In this document: positions 40,316 to 48,330 of the stretch, in pieces
Position numbering within the stretch: the stretch's first letter is position 1
How the letters are laid out: each line of letters opens with the position of its first letter
DNA from: Anaerocolumna sp. AGMB13020
GTDB lineage: Bacteria; Bacillota; Clostridia; Lachnospirales; Lachnospiraceae
Assembly (NCBI RefSeq): GCF_033100115.1
Contig: NZ_CP136910.1
Location: 4,653,001-4,717,000, forward strand
DNA length: 64,000 bases
Direction of reading: 5' to 3'
Position numbers and translations under genes: made by a program
The notes under the pieces: generated by a model
Seen by the model: the letters and a program-made list of their open reading frames with translations, nothing else
Database searches by the model: none
What the model was told of the DNA's origin: nothing

Positions 40316-43300
40316 ATGAGCAGTGTCAGAAGAATATATGTAGAGAAGAAACCGGCATATGCGGTTAGAGCACAGGAGTTACTGGAAGAGATAGAAAATT
40401 ACCTTGCGATAGGAAGTTTAAAACAGGTTCGGGTGTTAAACCGATATGACCTTGAGAATATCAGCGAGGAGACCATAGAGAGAGCTTTCGGTACGGTATT
40501 TTCAGAACCTCCCGTAGATCTTTTGTTTACCGAAGAATTTCCAAAAGAAGAGAAGGATTTCGTATTCTCTGTAGAATATCTACCCGGTCAATTCGACCAG
40601 AGAGCAGATTCTGCCGTTCAATGCGTCAAATTATTGTCTCCCAAGGAAGCACCGGTAATTAACTGTGCGACCACCTATGTATTATCCGGTACTCTGACAG
40701 AAGAAGAATTCCAGAAAATCAAAGCCTACTGTATCAATCCCGTAGACTCCAGAGAAGCAAAGCGAAAGAAACCGGAAACTCTTGAAACTACTTATAAGGA
40801 ACCGGAGGACGTAGCTGTTCTGACAGGTTTTACAAGCATGAGCAGTGAGGAGCTGAAGGAGTTTTATAAATCCCTTAACCTTGCCATGACCATCAAGGAT
40901 TTTCTTCATGTACAGAAGTATTTTGCTTCAGAGGAAAAAAGAGAACCTTCACTTACGGAAATTAAAGTTCTGGACACCTACTGGTCTGACCACTGCAGAC
41001 ATACAACCTTTCTTACAGAGCTTACCAAGGTAAAGATTGAAGACGGTTATTTTAAGAAACCTCTTGAAGAATCATTTCTCAGATACCAAAGAGATCATAA
41101 AGAATTGTATCAGGGCAGAGACGATAAATATATGTCCTTGATGGATATAGCACTTATGGCTATGAAAAAGCTGAAGAGCCAGGGAAAGCTTAAGGAGATG
41201 GAGGAAAGCGAGGAAATCAATGCCTGCTCCATTATAGTTCCCGTTGAAATGGAAGGAAAGAAAGAGGAGTGGCTGGTATTCTTTAAGAACGAGACACACA
41301 ACCATCCCACCGAGATAGAACCCTTTGGCGGAGCGGCTACCTGCCTGGGCGGCGCTATAAGAGATCCCTTATCCGGCAGAGGTTATGTCTATCAAGCAAT
41401 GAGAGTTACCGGTGCGGCAGACCCCAGAGTGGCTATCGAAGATACTCTTAAAGGAAAGCTTCCTCAGAGAAAAATCGTAACTGGTGCGGCAAGCGGCTAC
41501 AGCTCCTATGGGAATCAGATAGGACTTGCTACCGGACTGGTTGATGAAATCTATCATCCGGGTTATGTGGCAAAGAGAATGGAAATCGGTGCTGTTATGG
41601 GAGCGGCTCCCAGAAAGAATGTAATGCGAATGTCCTCCGAACCGGGTGACAGGATAATCCTTTTGGGAGGAAGAACCGGAAGAGACGGCTGTGGCGGTGC
41701 TACAGGCTCTTCCAAGGTGCATACGGAAGCCTCCATCGAAACCTGCGGAGCCGAAGTTCAGAAGGGAAATGCACCTACGGAAAGAAAGCTTCAAAGACTT
41801 TTCCGCAGGGAGGAAGTCAGCAGGCTGATTAAGAAATGCAATGATTTTGGCGCCGGCGGCGTGGCAGTTGCAATTGGAGAACTGGCAGACGGATTATTTA
41901 TTGACCTGGACAAGGTTCCTAAGAAATATGCCGGACTTGATGGTACAGAACTTGCGATATCCGAGTCCCAGGAGAGAATGGCACTGGTAGCAGATGCAGG
42001 AGATGTAGAGGCCTTGCTTTTGTATGCAGAGGAAGAGAACCTGGAAGCTACACTTGTGGCAGAAGTGACGGAAGAGCCCAGACTAGTTATGGTATGGAGA
42101 GGTAAGGAAATTGTTAATATATCCAGAGAATTCTTAAACACCAATGGTGCTCATCAAGAAACTGAGGTAGTGGTGGCACCTCCTGAAGTTCAGACTAATT
42201 ATTTTAAAAATGGCAGCAGTTTTTATGACAGAACATCAGAGGGTTCCAGTACAACAGAGAGCTTTTCCTTTAGAAACAAGCTGCTTAAGGTATTAAGTGA
42301 CCTTAATAGCTGCTCCAAAAAGGGACTGGTTGAGATGTTTGACAGCTCCATCGGAGCTGCAACGGTTACGATGCCTTACGGCGGAAAATACCAAACCACA
42401 CCGGTACAGGCAATGGCAGCAAAGCTTCCAGCCTTAAAGGGGGAATGTGATACCGTCACCTTAATGAGTTATGGTTTTGATCCCTTCTTATCCAGCTGGA
42501 GTCCATATCATGGTGCGGTGTATGCCATTCTTTCCTCTGTTGCAAAGATAGTTGCAGCTGGTGCAGACTATAAAACGATCTATTTCACCTTCCAGGAATA
42601 TTTTAAGAGGCTGGGAGACGATGCGAAACGCTGGGGAGAACCTCTGGCAGCATTATTGGGAGCTTATGAAGCTCAGTTAAGCTTAGGGCTTGCTTCTATC
42701 GGCGGCAAAGACAGTATGTCCGGAACCTTCCAGGACATTGATGTACCTCCTACCCTTGTATCCTTTGCCGTTGCAATAACGAAAGCTTCTCAGGTTATTA
42801 CCGGAGAAATAAAAGAAGCAGGTTCTCACTTAATCGCAGTTCTGGCAGAGAAGGATGAATACGACCTGCCGGTTTATGAGTCGATCAAAGCTTCCTATGA
42901 AAAGATACATGAGCTGATGAACAAAGGACTTGTGTCAGCAGCATACGCTCCTGGAGCTTTCGGTATAGCTGAAGCAGCAAGTAAGATGGCATTTGGAAAC
43001 AAATTTGGTATTGCTTTTCAGGAAAAACTCACAGAAGAGGAGCTTTTTGCACCAGCATACGGTGCCCTGCTTCTGGAAGTGAAAGAGGAAGGTCTTGCAG
43101 CCATCAATGCTTCGGAGTTAAACCTTCTTTATGTAGGTGAAGTTACGGCTGATAAGACATTTACGTATAAAGAAGCTAAGGTGGAGCTGAAAGAAGCACA
43201 GAGCAGCTGGGAAAATTCTTTGGAAAAAGTATTTCCTACCTCCTCCGGTGTGAAAGAGGCCTTAATTGATACAGGGATATACGAAGAAAAGAAATCTATT

Positions 43301-44122
43301 TATTATACAAAAGATAAAATAGCGAAACCCAGAGTATTTATTCCCGTATTTCCGGGAACCAATTGTGAATATGATTCTGCCCTGGCTTTTGAAGCCGCAG
43401 GTGCCTCCGCGGATATCGTTGTATTCCGTAACCTGACACCGGGAAGCATTGAGGAATCGGTTGACAGATTCGTTAAGGCAGTGAAGGAAGCACAGATAAT
43501 TATGTTCCCAGGCGGATTTTCCGCAGGAGATGAACCCGATGGTTCCGGTAAGTTTATCGCCACTGCTTTTCAGAATGCAAAATTAAAGGAAGCAGTAGAT
43601 GAGCTCCTAAAGAAAAGAGATGGTCTGGCACTTGGTATCTGTAACGGCTTCCAGGCAATCATCAAACTGGGGCTGGTGCCTTACGGTGAGATTACTCCTC
43701 AGAAGGAGGATTCCCCTACCTTAACGACCAATCATATCGGACGACATGTATCCAAATATGTGTATACGAAAGTGGTATCCAATAAGTCACCCTGGCTTAA
43801 AAAGGCTGAACTTGGAGGTATCTATGCAGTCCCTACCTCTCATGGGGAAGGAAGATTCGTAGCAAACCAGGAATGGATAAGTAAACTTTTTGCAGCAGGA
43901 CAGGTTGCTACTCAGTATGTGGATTTAAGCGGAAATCCTGTAATGAGTGAAGAATTCAATCCCAATGGTTCTTATTACGCCATAGAAGGTATCACAAGTC
44001 CTGATGGAAGAGTACTTGGTAAGATGACACATTCGGAAAGAAAAGGGGATGGAGTTGCCATAAATATTACCGGCAACCGTGACCAGCATATCTTTGAATC
44101 CGGTGTTGCATATTTCAAATAA
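40316..44122 (+). CDS. purL: Phosphoribosylformylglycinamidine synthase, single chain
   Basis: A 1268-residue PurL carrying out the fourth step of purine synthesis: FGAR plus glutamine plus ATP to FGAM. N-terminal and two AIRS-like synthase domains contain TYWSDHCRHTTF, FKNETHNHPTEIEPFGGAAT and a second half with GGKDSMSGTF. The C-terminal glutaminase has FPGGFSAGDEPDGSG and the nucleophile Cys in GICNGFQAI. Bacilli split this into PurS, PurQ and PurL; the fused form is common in Lachnospiraceae. GGAGG precedes the ATG, and a strong terminator makes it monocistronic here, away from other pur genes. Confidence 0.97.
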   Translation: MSSVRRIYVEKKPAYAVRAQELLEEIENYLAIGSLKQVRVLNRYDLENISEETIERAFGTVFSEPPVDLLFTEEFPKEEKDFVFSVEYLPGQFDQRADSAVQCVKLLSPKEAPVINCATTYVLSGTLTEEEFQKIKAYCINPVDSREAKRKKPETLETTYKEPEDVAVLTGFTSMSSEELKEFYKSLNLAMTIKDFLHVQKYFASEEKREPSLTEIKVLDTYWSDHCRHTTFLTELTKVKIEDGYFKKPLEESFLRYQRDHKELYQGRDDKYMSLMDIALMAMKKLKSQGKLKEMEESEEINACSIIVPVEMEGKKEEWLVFFKNETHNHPTEIEPFGGAATCLGGAIRDPLSGRGYVYQAMRVTGAADPRVAIEDTLKGKLPQRKIVTGAASGYSSYGNQIGLATGLVDEIYHPGYVAKRMEIGAVMGAAPRKNVMRMSSEPGDRIILLGGRTGRDGCGGATGSSKVHTEASIETCGAEVQKGNAPTERKLQRLFRREEVSRLIKKCNDFGAGGVAVAIGELADGLFIDLDKVPKKYAGLDGTELAISESQERMALVADAGDVEALLLYAEEENLEATLVAEVTEEPRLVMVWRGKEIVNISREFLNTNGAHQETEVVVAPPEVQTNYFKNGSSFYDRTSEGSSTTESFSFRNKLLKVLSDLNSCSKKGLVEMFDSSIGAATVTMPYGGKYQTTPVQAMAAKLPALKGECDTVTLMSYGFDPFLSSWSPYHGAVYAILSSVAKIVAAGADYKTIYFTFQEYFKRLGDDAKRWGEPLAALLGAYEAQLSLGLASIGGKDSMSGTFQDIDVPPTLVSFAVAITKASQVITGEIKEAGSHLIAVLAEKDEYDLPVYESIKASYEKIHELMNKGLVSAAYAPGAFGIAEAASKMAFGNKFGIAFQEKLTEEELFAPAYGALLLEVKEEGLAAINASELNLLYVGEVTADKTFTYKEAKVELKEAQSSWENSLEKVFPTSSGVKEALIDTGIYEEKKSIYYTKDKIAKPRVFIPVFPGTNCEYDSALAFEAAGASADIVVFRNLTPGSIEESVDRFVKAVKEAQIIMFPGGFSAGDEPDGSGKFIATAFQNAKLKEAVDELLKKRDGLALGICNGFQAIIKLGLVPYGEITPQKEDSPTLTTNHIGRHVSKYVYTKVVSNKSPWLKKAELGGIYAVPTSHGEGRFVANQEWISKLFAAGQVATQYVDLSGNPVMSEEFNPNGSYYAIEGITSPDGRVLGKMTHSERKGDGVAINITGNRDQHIFESGVAYFK

Positions 44123-44160
44123 CTTTACAGGCATTGAAATCATTTTAAATTGTATTAGCA

Positions 44161-44201
44161 GATCACCCCGGCAAATGCGCTGACCCGGGGTGATTTTTAT
44201 G
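44161..44201 (+). terminator. Terminator of purL
   Basis: ATCACCCCGG and CCGGGGTGAT form a 10-bp perfect stem around about 14 bases, followed by TTTTTATG. Confidence 0.92.
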
Positions 44202-44494
44202 CTTTTATGGATGAGAGATCTTTAAATGTCTCATGAACTGGAAAGATAGGCCAGATGGATTTGTATATTGGCACGGATTAGAGAATTCGTAATACCTTTA
44301 TAGTAGAGGGATTTTTGAATTGTACGCAGATATTTGGTGTTATTATGATACTGGGTATAAACCATGCAATCAGAAAGTACAATTTCCTTCTGGCTTCTAA
44401 GGAATTATTTATGAAGGAATGTTTAAGGAAACCATGGATTATGAGCCTCATTGATCTGTGTGGGAGAATTATACGGATAAGCCGGCAGGCATGA
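44202..44494. other. Degenerate intergenic DNA
   Basis: Open stretches such as YADIWCYYDTGYKPCNQ are interrupted by stops within 30 codons. This may be more of the decayed gene that follows or unrelated debris; no family is recognised. Confidence 0.3.
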
Positions 44495-44870
44495 ATGATA
44501 CTGGGATATGAGAAGGAAGACCTTGTCAGCACCAAATTTGAAAAACTCTTAGGCAATGAGCAGAAGCAATTCAAAACCTGGAGAAAGGGAAGCTCACCTC
44601 ATAGAAAGAAACATTACAATATCAGTGTTTAGATTTTATGCTTATCCTTAGCGGAATAAATGGCATAAGCGGTGCGCTGGAAGTCGCTGATAGAATTAAG
44701 GAATGTATAAGAAATTATGTATTTGAAAAGAAGGAACTTCGTGTTACAATAAGCATTGGTCTTGCCTGCTATCAGGGAGAAAGTATCAAAGAGCTGATAG
44801 GCATTGCAGTCAACTGCTATATCAGGCCAAGAGAAACGGCCGTAACAGAATAGAATATCTTATAGAATAG
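44495..44870 (+). pseudogene. Decayed PAS-GGDEF diguanylate cyclase
   Basis: The first part reads MILGYEKEDLVSTKFEKLLG, a PAS-type helix and strand, and soon stops. From 44638 a second fragment reads ALEVADRIKECIRNYVFEKK and ELRVTISIGLACYQGES, the end of a GGDEF domain without the GGDEF motif. A frameshift near 44810 then hides the canonical tail LLYQAKRNGRNRIEYLIE, which is intact in another frame and ends at 44870. The gene has lost its middle and carries at least one frameshift. Confidence 0.75.
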
Positions 44871-44900
44871 CAGTCAGGCAGGATAAGAAAGGAGTTATTC

Positions 44901-45851
44901 ATGACAATTAACAGAAGCAAGGTTGTAATCGTTGGAGCAGGTATGGTTGGCTCATCCACAGCTTTCAGTCTCATAACACAGGGAGTATGTGATGAGGTAA
45001 TGATTATAGATATTAACAAAGACAAAGCCAGAGGAGAGGTAATGGACCTATGCCACTGCGTTGAATATTTAAACCGTAACGTTAAGGTTACTCAAGGAAC
45101 CTATGAAGACTGTGGAGATGCAGATATTGTAGTTATCACAGCCGGAGCACCTCCAAAAGCCGGACAGACAAGACTGGATACCCTGGAGCTGTCAGCAAAA
45201 ATAGCGAAGTCCATTGTTACGCCTATTATGGAAGCTGGTTTTAAGGGACATTTTATTGTGGTGTCCAATCCGGTAGATATTATTGCACATTATGTATATA
45301 AAATCTCAGGACTTCCTAAGAATCAGGTTATTGGAACTGGTACAGCCATGGATTCTGCAAGATTAAAGCATTTTATCGGAGAGCTCTTTCATGTGGACCC
45401 AAGAAGCGTACAGGGTTACACCATGGGTGAGCACGGAGACAGCCAGATGTGCCCCTGGTCCCATGTAACAGTAGGCGGTAAGCGGATTAATGATATCCTT
45501 TCCGATAATAAGGAATATGATGATATCAATCTTGATGAGATCGTATATAAAGTAACGCGGGTAGGCTTTGATATCCTTAATATCAAAGGTACGACCTGCT
45601 ATGGTATTGCAACTACAGCAGCCGGAATAATAAAAGCAGTCTTAAATGATGAAAATAAGATTATTCCCGTATCGACCCTATTAGAAGGCGAATTTGGAGA
45701 ACGTGACGTATTCTGTGGCGTACCCGCTATTCTTAACCGCAGCGGTGTCAGTGATGTAGTGGAAGTCCATCTGACAGAAGAGGAACTTGAGAAGTTCAAG
45801 AAATCTGTAGGTGTCATCAGAGAATACACCAGTAAGATATTATCGCTGTAA
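44901..45851 (+). CDS. ldh: L-lactate dehydrogenase
   Basis: A 316-residue NAD-dependent enzyme of the LDH/MDH superfamily. NAD fold: KVVIVGAGMVGSSTAFSL. The catalytic His is in GEHGDSQMCPWSHV, Arg in SARLKHFIGELF, and the mobile-loop region reads GAPPKAGQTRLD, in which Gln at the substrate-specificity position favours lactate over malate. It would regenerate NAD+ by reducing pyruvate during fermentation. AAAGGAG precedes the ATG. A 13-bp tandem array begins about 40 bp after the stop. Confidence 0.93.
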   Translation: MTINRSKVVIVGAGMVGSSTAFSLITQGVCDEVMIIDINKDKARGEVMDLCHCVEYLNRNVKVTQGTYEDCGDADIVVITAGAPPKAGQTRLDTLELSAKIAKSIVTPIMEAGFKGHFIVVSNPVDIIAHYVYKISGLPKNQVIGTGTAMDSARLKHFIGELFHVDPRSVQGYTMGEHGDSQMCPWSHVTVGGKRINDILSDNKEYDDINLDEIVYKVTRVGFDILNIKGTTCYGIATTAAGIIKAVLNDENKIIPVSTLLEGEFGERDVFCGVPAILNRSGVSDVVEVHLTEEELEKFKKSVGVIREYTSKILSL

Positions 45852-45893
45852 TGAAATAATGAAGATATGTAGATTGAGATATGCAGGTCAGTT

Positions 45894-46257
45894 CACCAAG
45901 ATAAAAAACCAAGATAAAAAACCAAGATAAAAACTCAAGATAAACCTAAGAAAAAACCAAGATAAAACCAAGATATAAAACCAAGATATAAAACCAAGAA
46001 AAAGAACCAAGAAAAAGAACCAAGAAAAAGAACCAAGAAAAAGAACCAAGAAAAAGAACCAAGAAAAAGAACCAAGAAAAAGAACCAAGAAAAAGAGCCA
46101 AGAAAAAGAGCTAAGAAAAAGAGCCAAGAAAAAGAACCAAATAAAGAACCAAAATAAAGAACCAAAATAAAGAACCGAAATAAAGAACCAAAATAAAGAA
46201 CCAAGAAATAAAGAATCAAGAAATAAACCAAGATATAACCCTAAGAAAAAGAACAAA
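45894..46257 (+). repeat. 13-bp tandem array downstream of ldh
   Basis: About 28 head-to-tail units of a purine-rich 13-mer. Three variants form blocks: CCAAGATAAAAAA at the left, CCAAGAAAAAGAA in the middle and CCAAAATAAAGAA at the right, with a few 12- or 14-base units. Blocks of identical variants suggest local expansion by slippage. The last unit merges with the left arm of the terminator that follows. Long reverse-strand open frames here are artefacts of the repeat. Confidence 0.96.
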
Positions 46258-46258
46258 G

Positions 46259-46366
46259 AAAAGAACCGATCTCGATGGATGAATTATTACGCCCTTAAGG
46301 CAGGCAGATATATAACTGTTTACCTTAAGGCGTAGTATTTATAAATTTCTGATCGGTTCTTTTTTG
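46259..46366 (+). terminator. Large nested hairpin terminator of ldh transcript
   Basis: AAGAACCGATC (46261-46271) pairs with GATCGGTTCTT (46351-46361), then T continues. Within it TACGCCCTTAAGG (46288-46300) pairs with CCTTAAGGCGTA (46323-46334). It is the third nested terminator in the window. Confidence 0.85.
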
Positions 46367-46570
46367 TTGAGGATATTGATTCAAAGTCTGTAATTTGACT
46401 ACAATTTTCTCCTTCATGAATGAATTAATAAGAAGATAAGAAGGAATGTGCGCTTGAACGACTTTTAAGCACTTGCCTGATATAATTTGTAATCATAGCA
46501 TAAAGAAAATTGTCTTAGCCAGTTAAGTTTTAGATTTAATGACTAATGAATCATACAATCCATTCACTAT

Positions 46571-47635
46571 TTATCTGCTGTTTCTTTTCTTTGAGGTATT
46601 TGAGTTATTTTGTAGCCTTTTCTCAAACATTGCAGCTTTTTTTGCAGTATATCTTGCTTCTTTTTCAAGTTTTAAATAGGACTGAAATCTGGATTTCGTA
46701 AGAGTTCCTTCTGCTAAAGCTTTTTTAATAGCGCAGCCGGGCTCAGTTCTGTGACTGCAGTCATGGAAACGGCAGCCTGCTATCAGCTCTTCAATATCGG
46801 AGAAGACTTCGCTTACGCCTTCGTCTGCCGACCAGATACCGAGTTCTCGCATACCGGGTGTATCAATAATCAAAGCACCGCTTTCAAGGGCAAACAACTG
46901 GCGGTATGTGGTGGTGTGATGACCTTTGCTGTCGTCCTCACGAATGATATTAACTTTCATAAGCTCTTCCCCAGCCAGACTGTTGACCAGAGAGGATTTT
47001 CCGATACCGGAGGAGCCCATGAATACAAGGGTCTTACCGGGTTTTAGGTATTGGTTCAGTTCTTCCAGGCCTTGGCCTGTATGGCTGCTGATGGCATGGA
47101 CACCAATACCCGGTGCAATAGACTCTGTCTGGATAAGCTTCTCCTCATAATCCGAACAAAGATCTGCTTTGGTCAGGATAACTACGGGTACACCACCACT
47201 GTACCAGGCGGCTGACAGATACCTTTCCAATCTTCGTAAGTTAAAGTCATGGTTTAAGGATGCCATGACAAACACATAATCGAAATTAGTGGCAACCATC
47301 TGAGCGCTGGCACCGGATATTTTGGAAGGCAGGGAGGGATTGGCTCTGGAAAAGCTGGAGCGTCTGTCTAGGACTCGGTATATGATATCCTCACCCTGGT
47401 GGTTTGCCTTAATAAGCACGAAATCTCCCACAGCCGGATATGTCTTTAGCTCCATGTCCTGATAAAATACAGAACCTTTTAATTTGCCATTGTTTTCACC
47501 ACATTCAGATATCAGCTTATAGGTTTCCTTCTGAATGGATATTATTCTTGCGGGGATAAGACCCAGCTCTTTTTCTTTTTCGGTTATCTGTTTGCTAAAG
47601 TAATCGGTATAACCGTAATTTTCTAATGATATCAT
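46571..47635 (-). CDS. rsgA: Ribosome small-subunit biogenesis GTPase RsgA
   Basis: A 354-residue circularly permuted GTPase that checks 30S maturation. After an OB-like domain the motif order is G4 LTKAD, G5 ISSHTG, G1 GSSGIGKSSLVNSL, then a G2 region HHTTTYR and G3 DTPGMRELG. The C-terminal zinc finger has CRFHDCSHRTEPGC. AGGAGG precedes the ATG. A short ORF and an intrinsic terminator lie upstream on the same strand, which may form a leader. Confidence 0.95.
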   Translation of the reverse strand: MISLENYGYTDYFSKQITEKEKELGLIPARIISIQKETYKLISECGENNGKLKGSVFYQDMELKTYPAVGDFVLIKANHQGEDIIYRVLDRRSSFSRANPSLPSKISGASAQMVATNFDYVFVMASLNHDFNLRRLERYLSAAWYSGGVPVVILTKADLCSDYEEKLIQTESIAPGIGVHAISSHTGQGLEELNQYLKPGKTLVFMGSSGIGKSSLVNSLAGEELMKVNIIREDDSKGHHTTTYRQLFALESGALIIDTPGMRELGIWSADEGVSEVFSDIEELIAGCRFHDCSHRTEPGCAIKKALAEGTLTKSRFQSYLKLEKEARYTAKKAAMFEKRLQNNSNTSKKRNSR

Positions 47636-47809
47636 CTAAGATCCTCCTGGTTAAATACAATAAATTTTTAATAGTTATGTTGAAAACAATCAGACTGTTT
47701 CAACGAATTCTGGAATATCAAATTGAAAATCGATATTCATGAAAGCGGTTATAAATGGATTAAAACCAAACTTAGATGGTGTAAGACAGCATTAGATAAT
47801 TTTAGGCAT

Positions 47810-47833
47810 AAAAAAAGCACGCCGTTTGCGTGC
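47810..47833 (-). terminator. Intrinsic terminator upstream of rsgA
   Basis: On the minus strand GCACGC-AAACG-GCGTGC is followed directly by seven T. It lies between the 30-codon ORF and rsgA, about 175 bp before the rsgA start. Confidence 0.9.
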
Positions 47834-47852
47834 AGGATTTTATTCGAACATT

Positions 47853-47945
47853 TCACAAAAGGGTAGAAATGCAGAGCGGTTCTTTTATTTCATTTCTCTG
47901 CCCATATTCAGTTCTGTTTCGAAGCACCATATAAGTCAGATTCAT
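47853..47945 (-). CDS. Putative 30-residue leader peptide
   Basis: The ATG at 47945 is 10 bases after AAAGGAG and the ORF ends 20 bases before the terminator hairpin. The peptide reads MNLTYMVLRNRTEYGQRNEI then KEPLCISTLL. Its position (ribosome site, short ORF, intrinsic terminator, then a ribosome-assembly gene) fits a translation-dependent attenuator. It may instead be an independent small protein gene. I know of no family for the peptide. Confidence 0.5.
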   Translation of the reverse strand: MNLTYMVLRNRTEYGQRNEIKEPLCISTLL

Positions 47946-48146
47946 GATAGAACGTCTCCTTTCTTAGTGAAACTAATTGTGATGTAATAGTATAAGTTGA
48001 TTACCGATTTAATTTTACCAACTCATTTTACTATAGTAAAAATAATATTACCAGGGTGAAAATAAATAAATCTGTTTTTGCCTGGAGTAAAGAAGTAGGT
48101 ATAATTTACCAAGCAAGGCAGGCTGATTTTTTATTCATACAAATTA

Positions 48147-48312
48147 AGGTATGTCTTAAAGCCCATTGAAACATTCTGAAACACCGTTTTGGACCGGATT
48201 GCAGCTTTGGGAATGTAATTCCTTACATCCCCAAAAACTTACCTTGCTGCAGCTTAATATTCGTAAAGTTGAAGCTCCAGACCTGCATATGCAGCTTTCA
48301 GACACACCCTGG
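48147..48312 (+). repeat. MITE-like dispersed repeat, copy B
   Basis: A 166-bp element with terminal inverted repeats: the left end AGGTATGTCTTAAAGC matches the reverse complement of the right end (GGGTGTGTCTGAAAGC) at 13 of 16 positions. The internal part aligns with copies at 13173-13286 and 52171-52330. It ends 18 bp from the stop of the minus-strand ABC gene. Confidence 0.72.
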
Positions 48313-48330
48313 TTAATCAATCTTGTTCCT

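Noticed and set aside
45888..46256. Two overlapping minus-strand frames reading as Phe/Leu/Ser/Trp repeats like a membrane protein
   Set aside because: Both frames are open only because of the 13-bp repeat. The amino-acid pattern follows the repeat and no start signal is present.
45894..46257. CRISPR array
   Set aside because: Contiguous 13-mers without spacers; a minisatellite.
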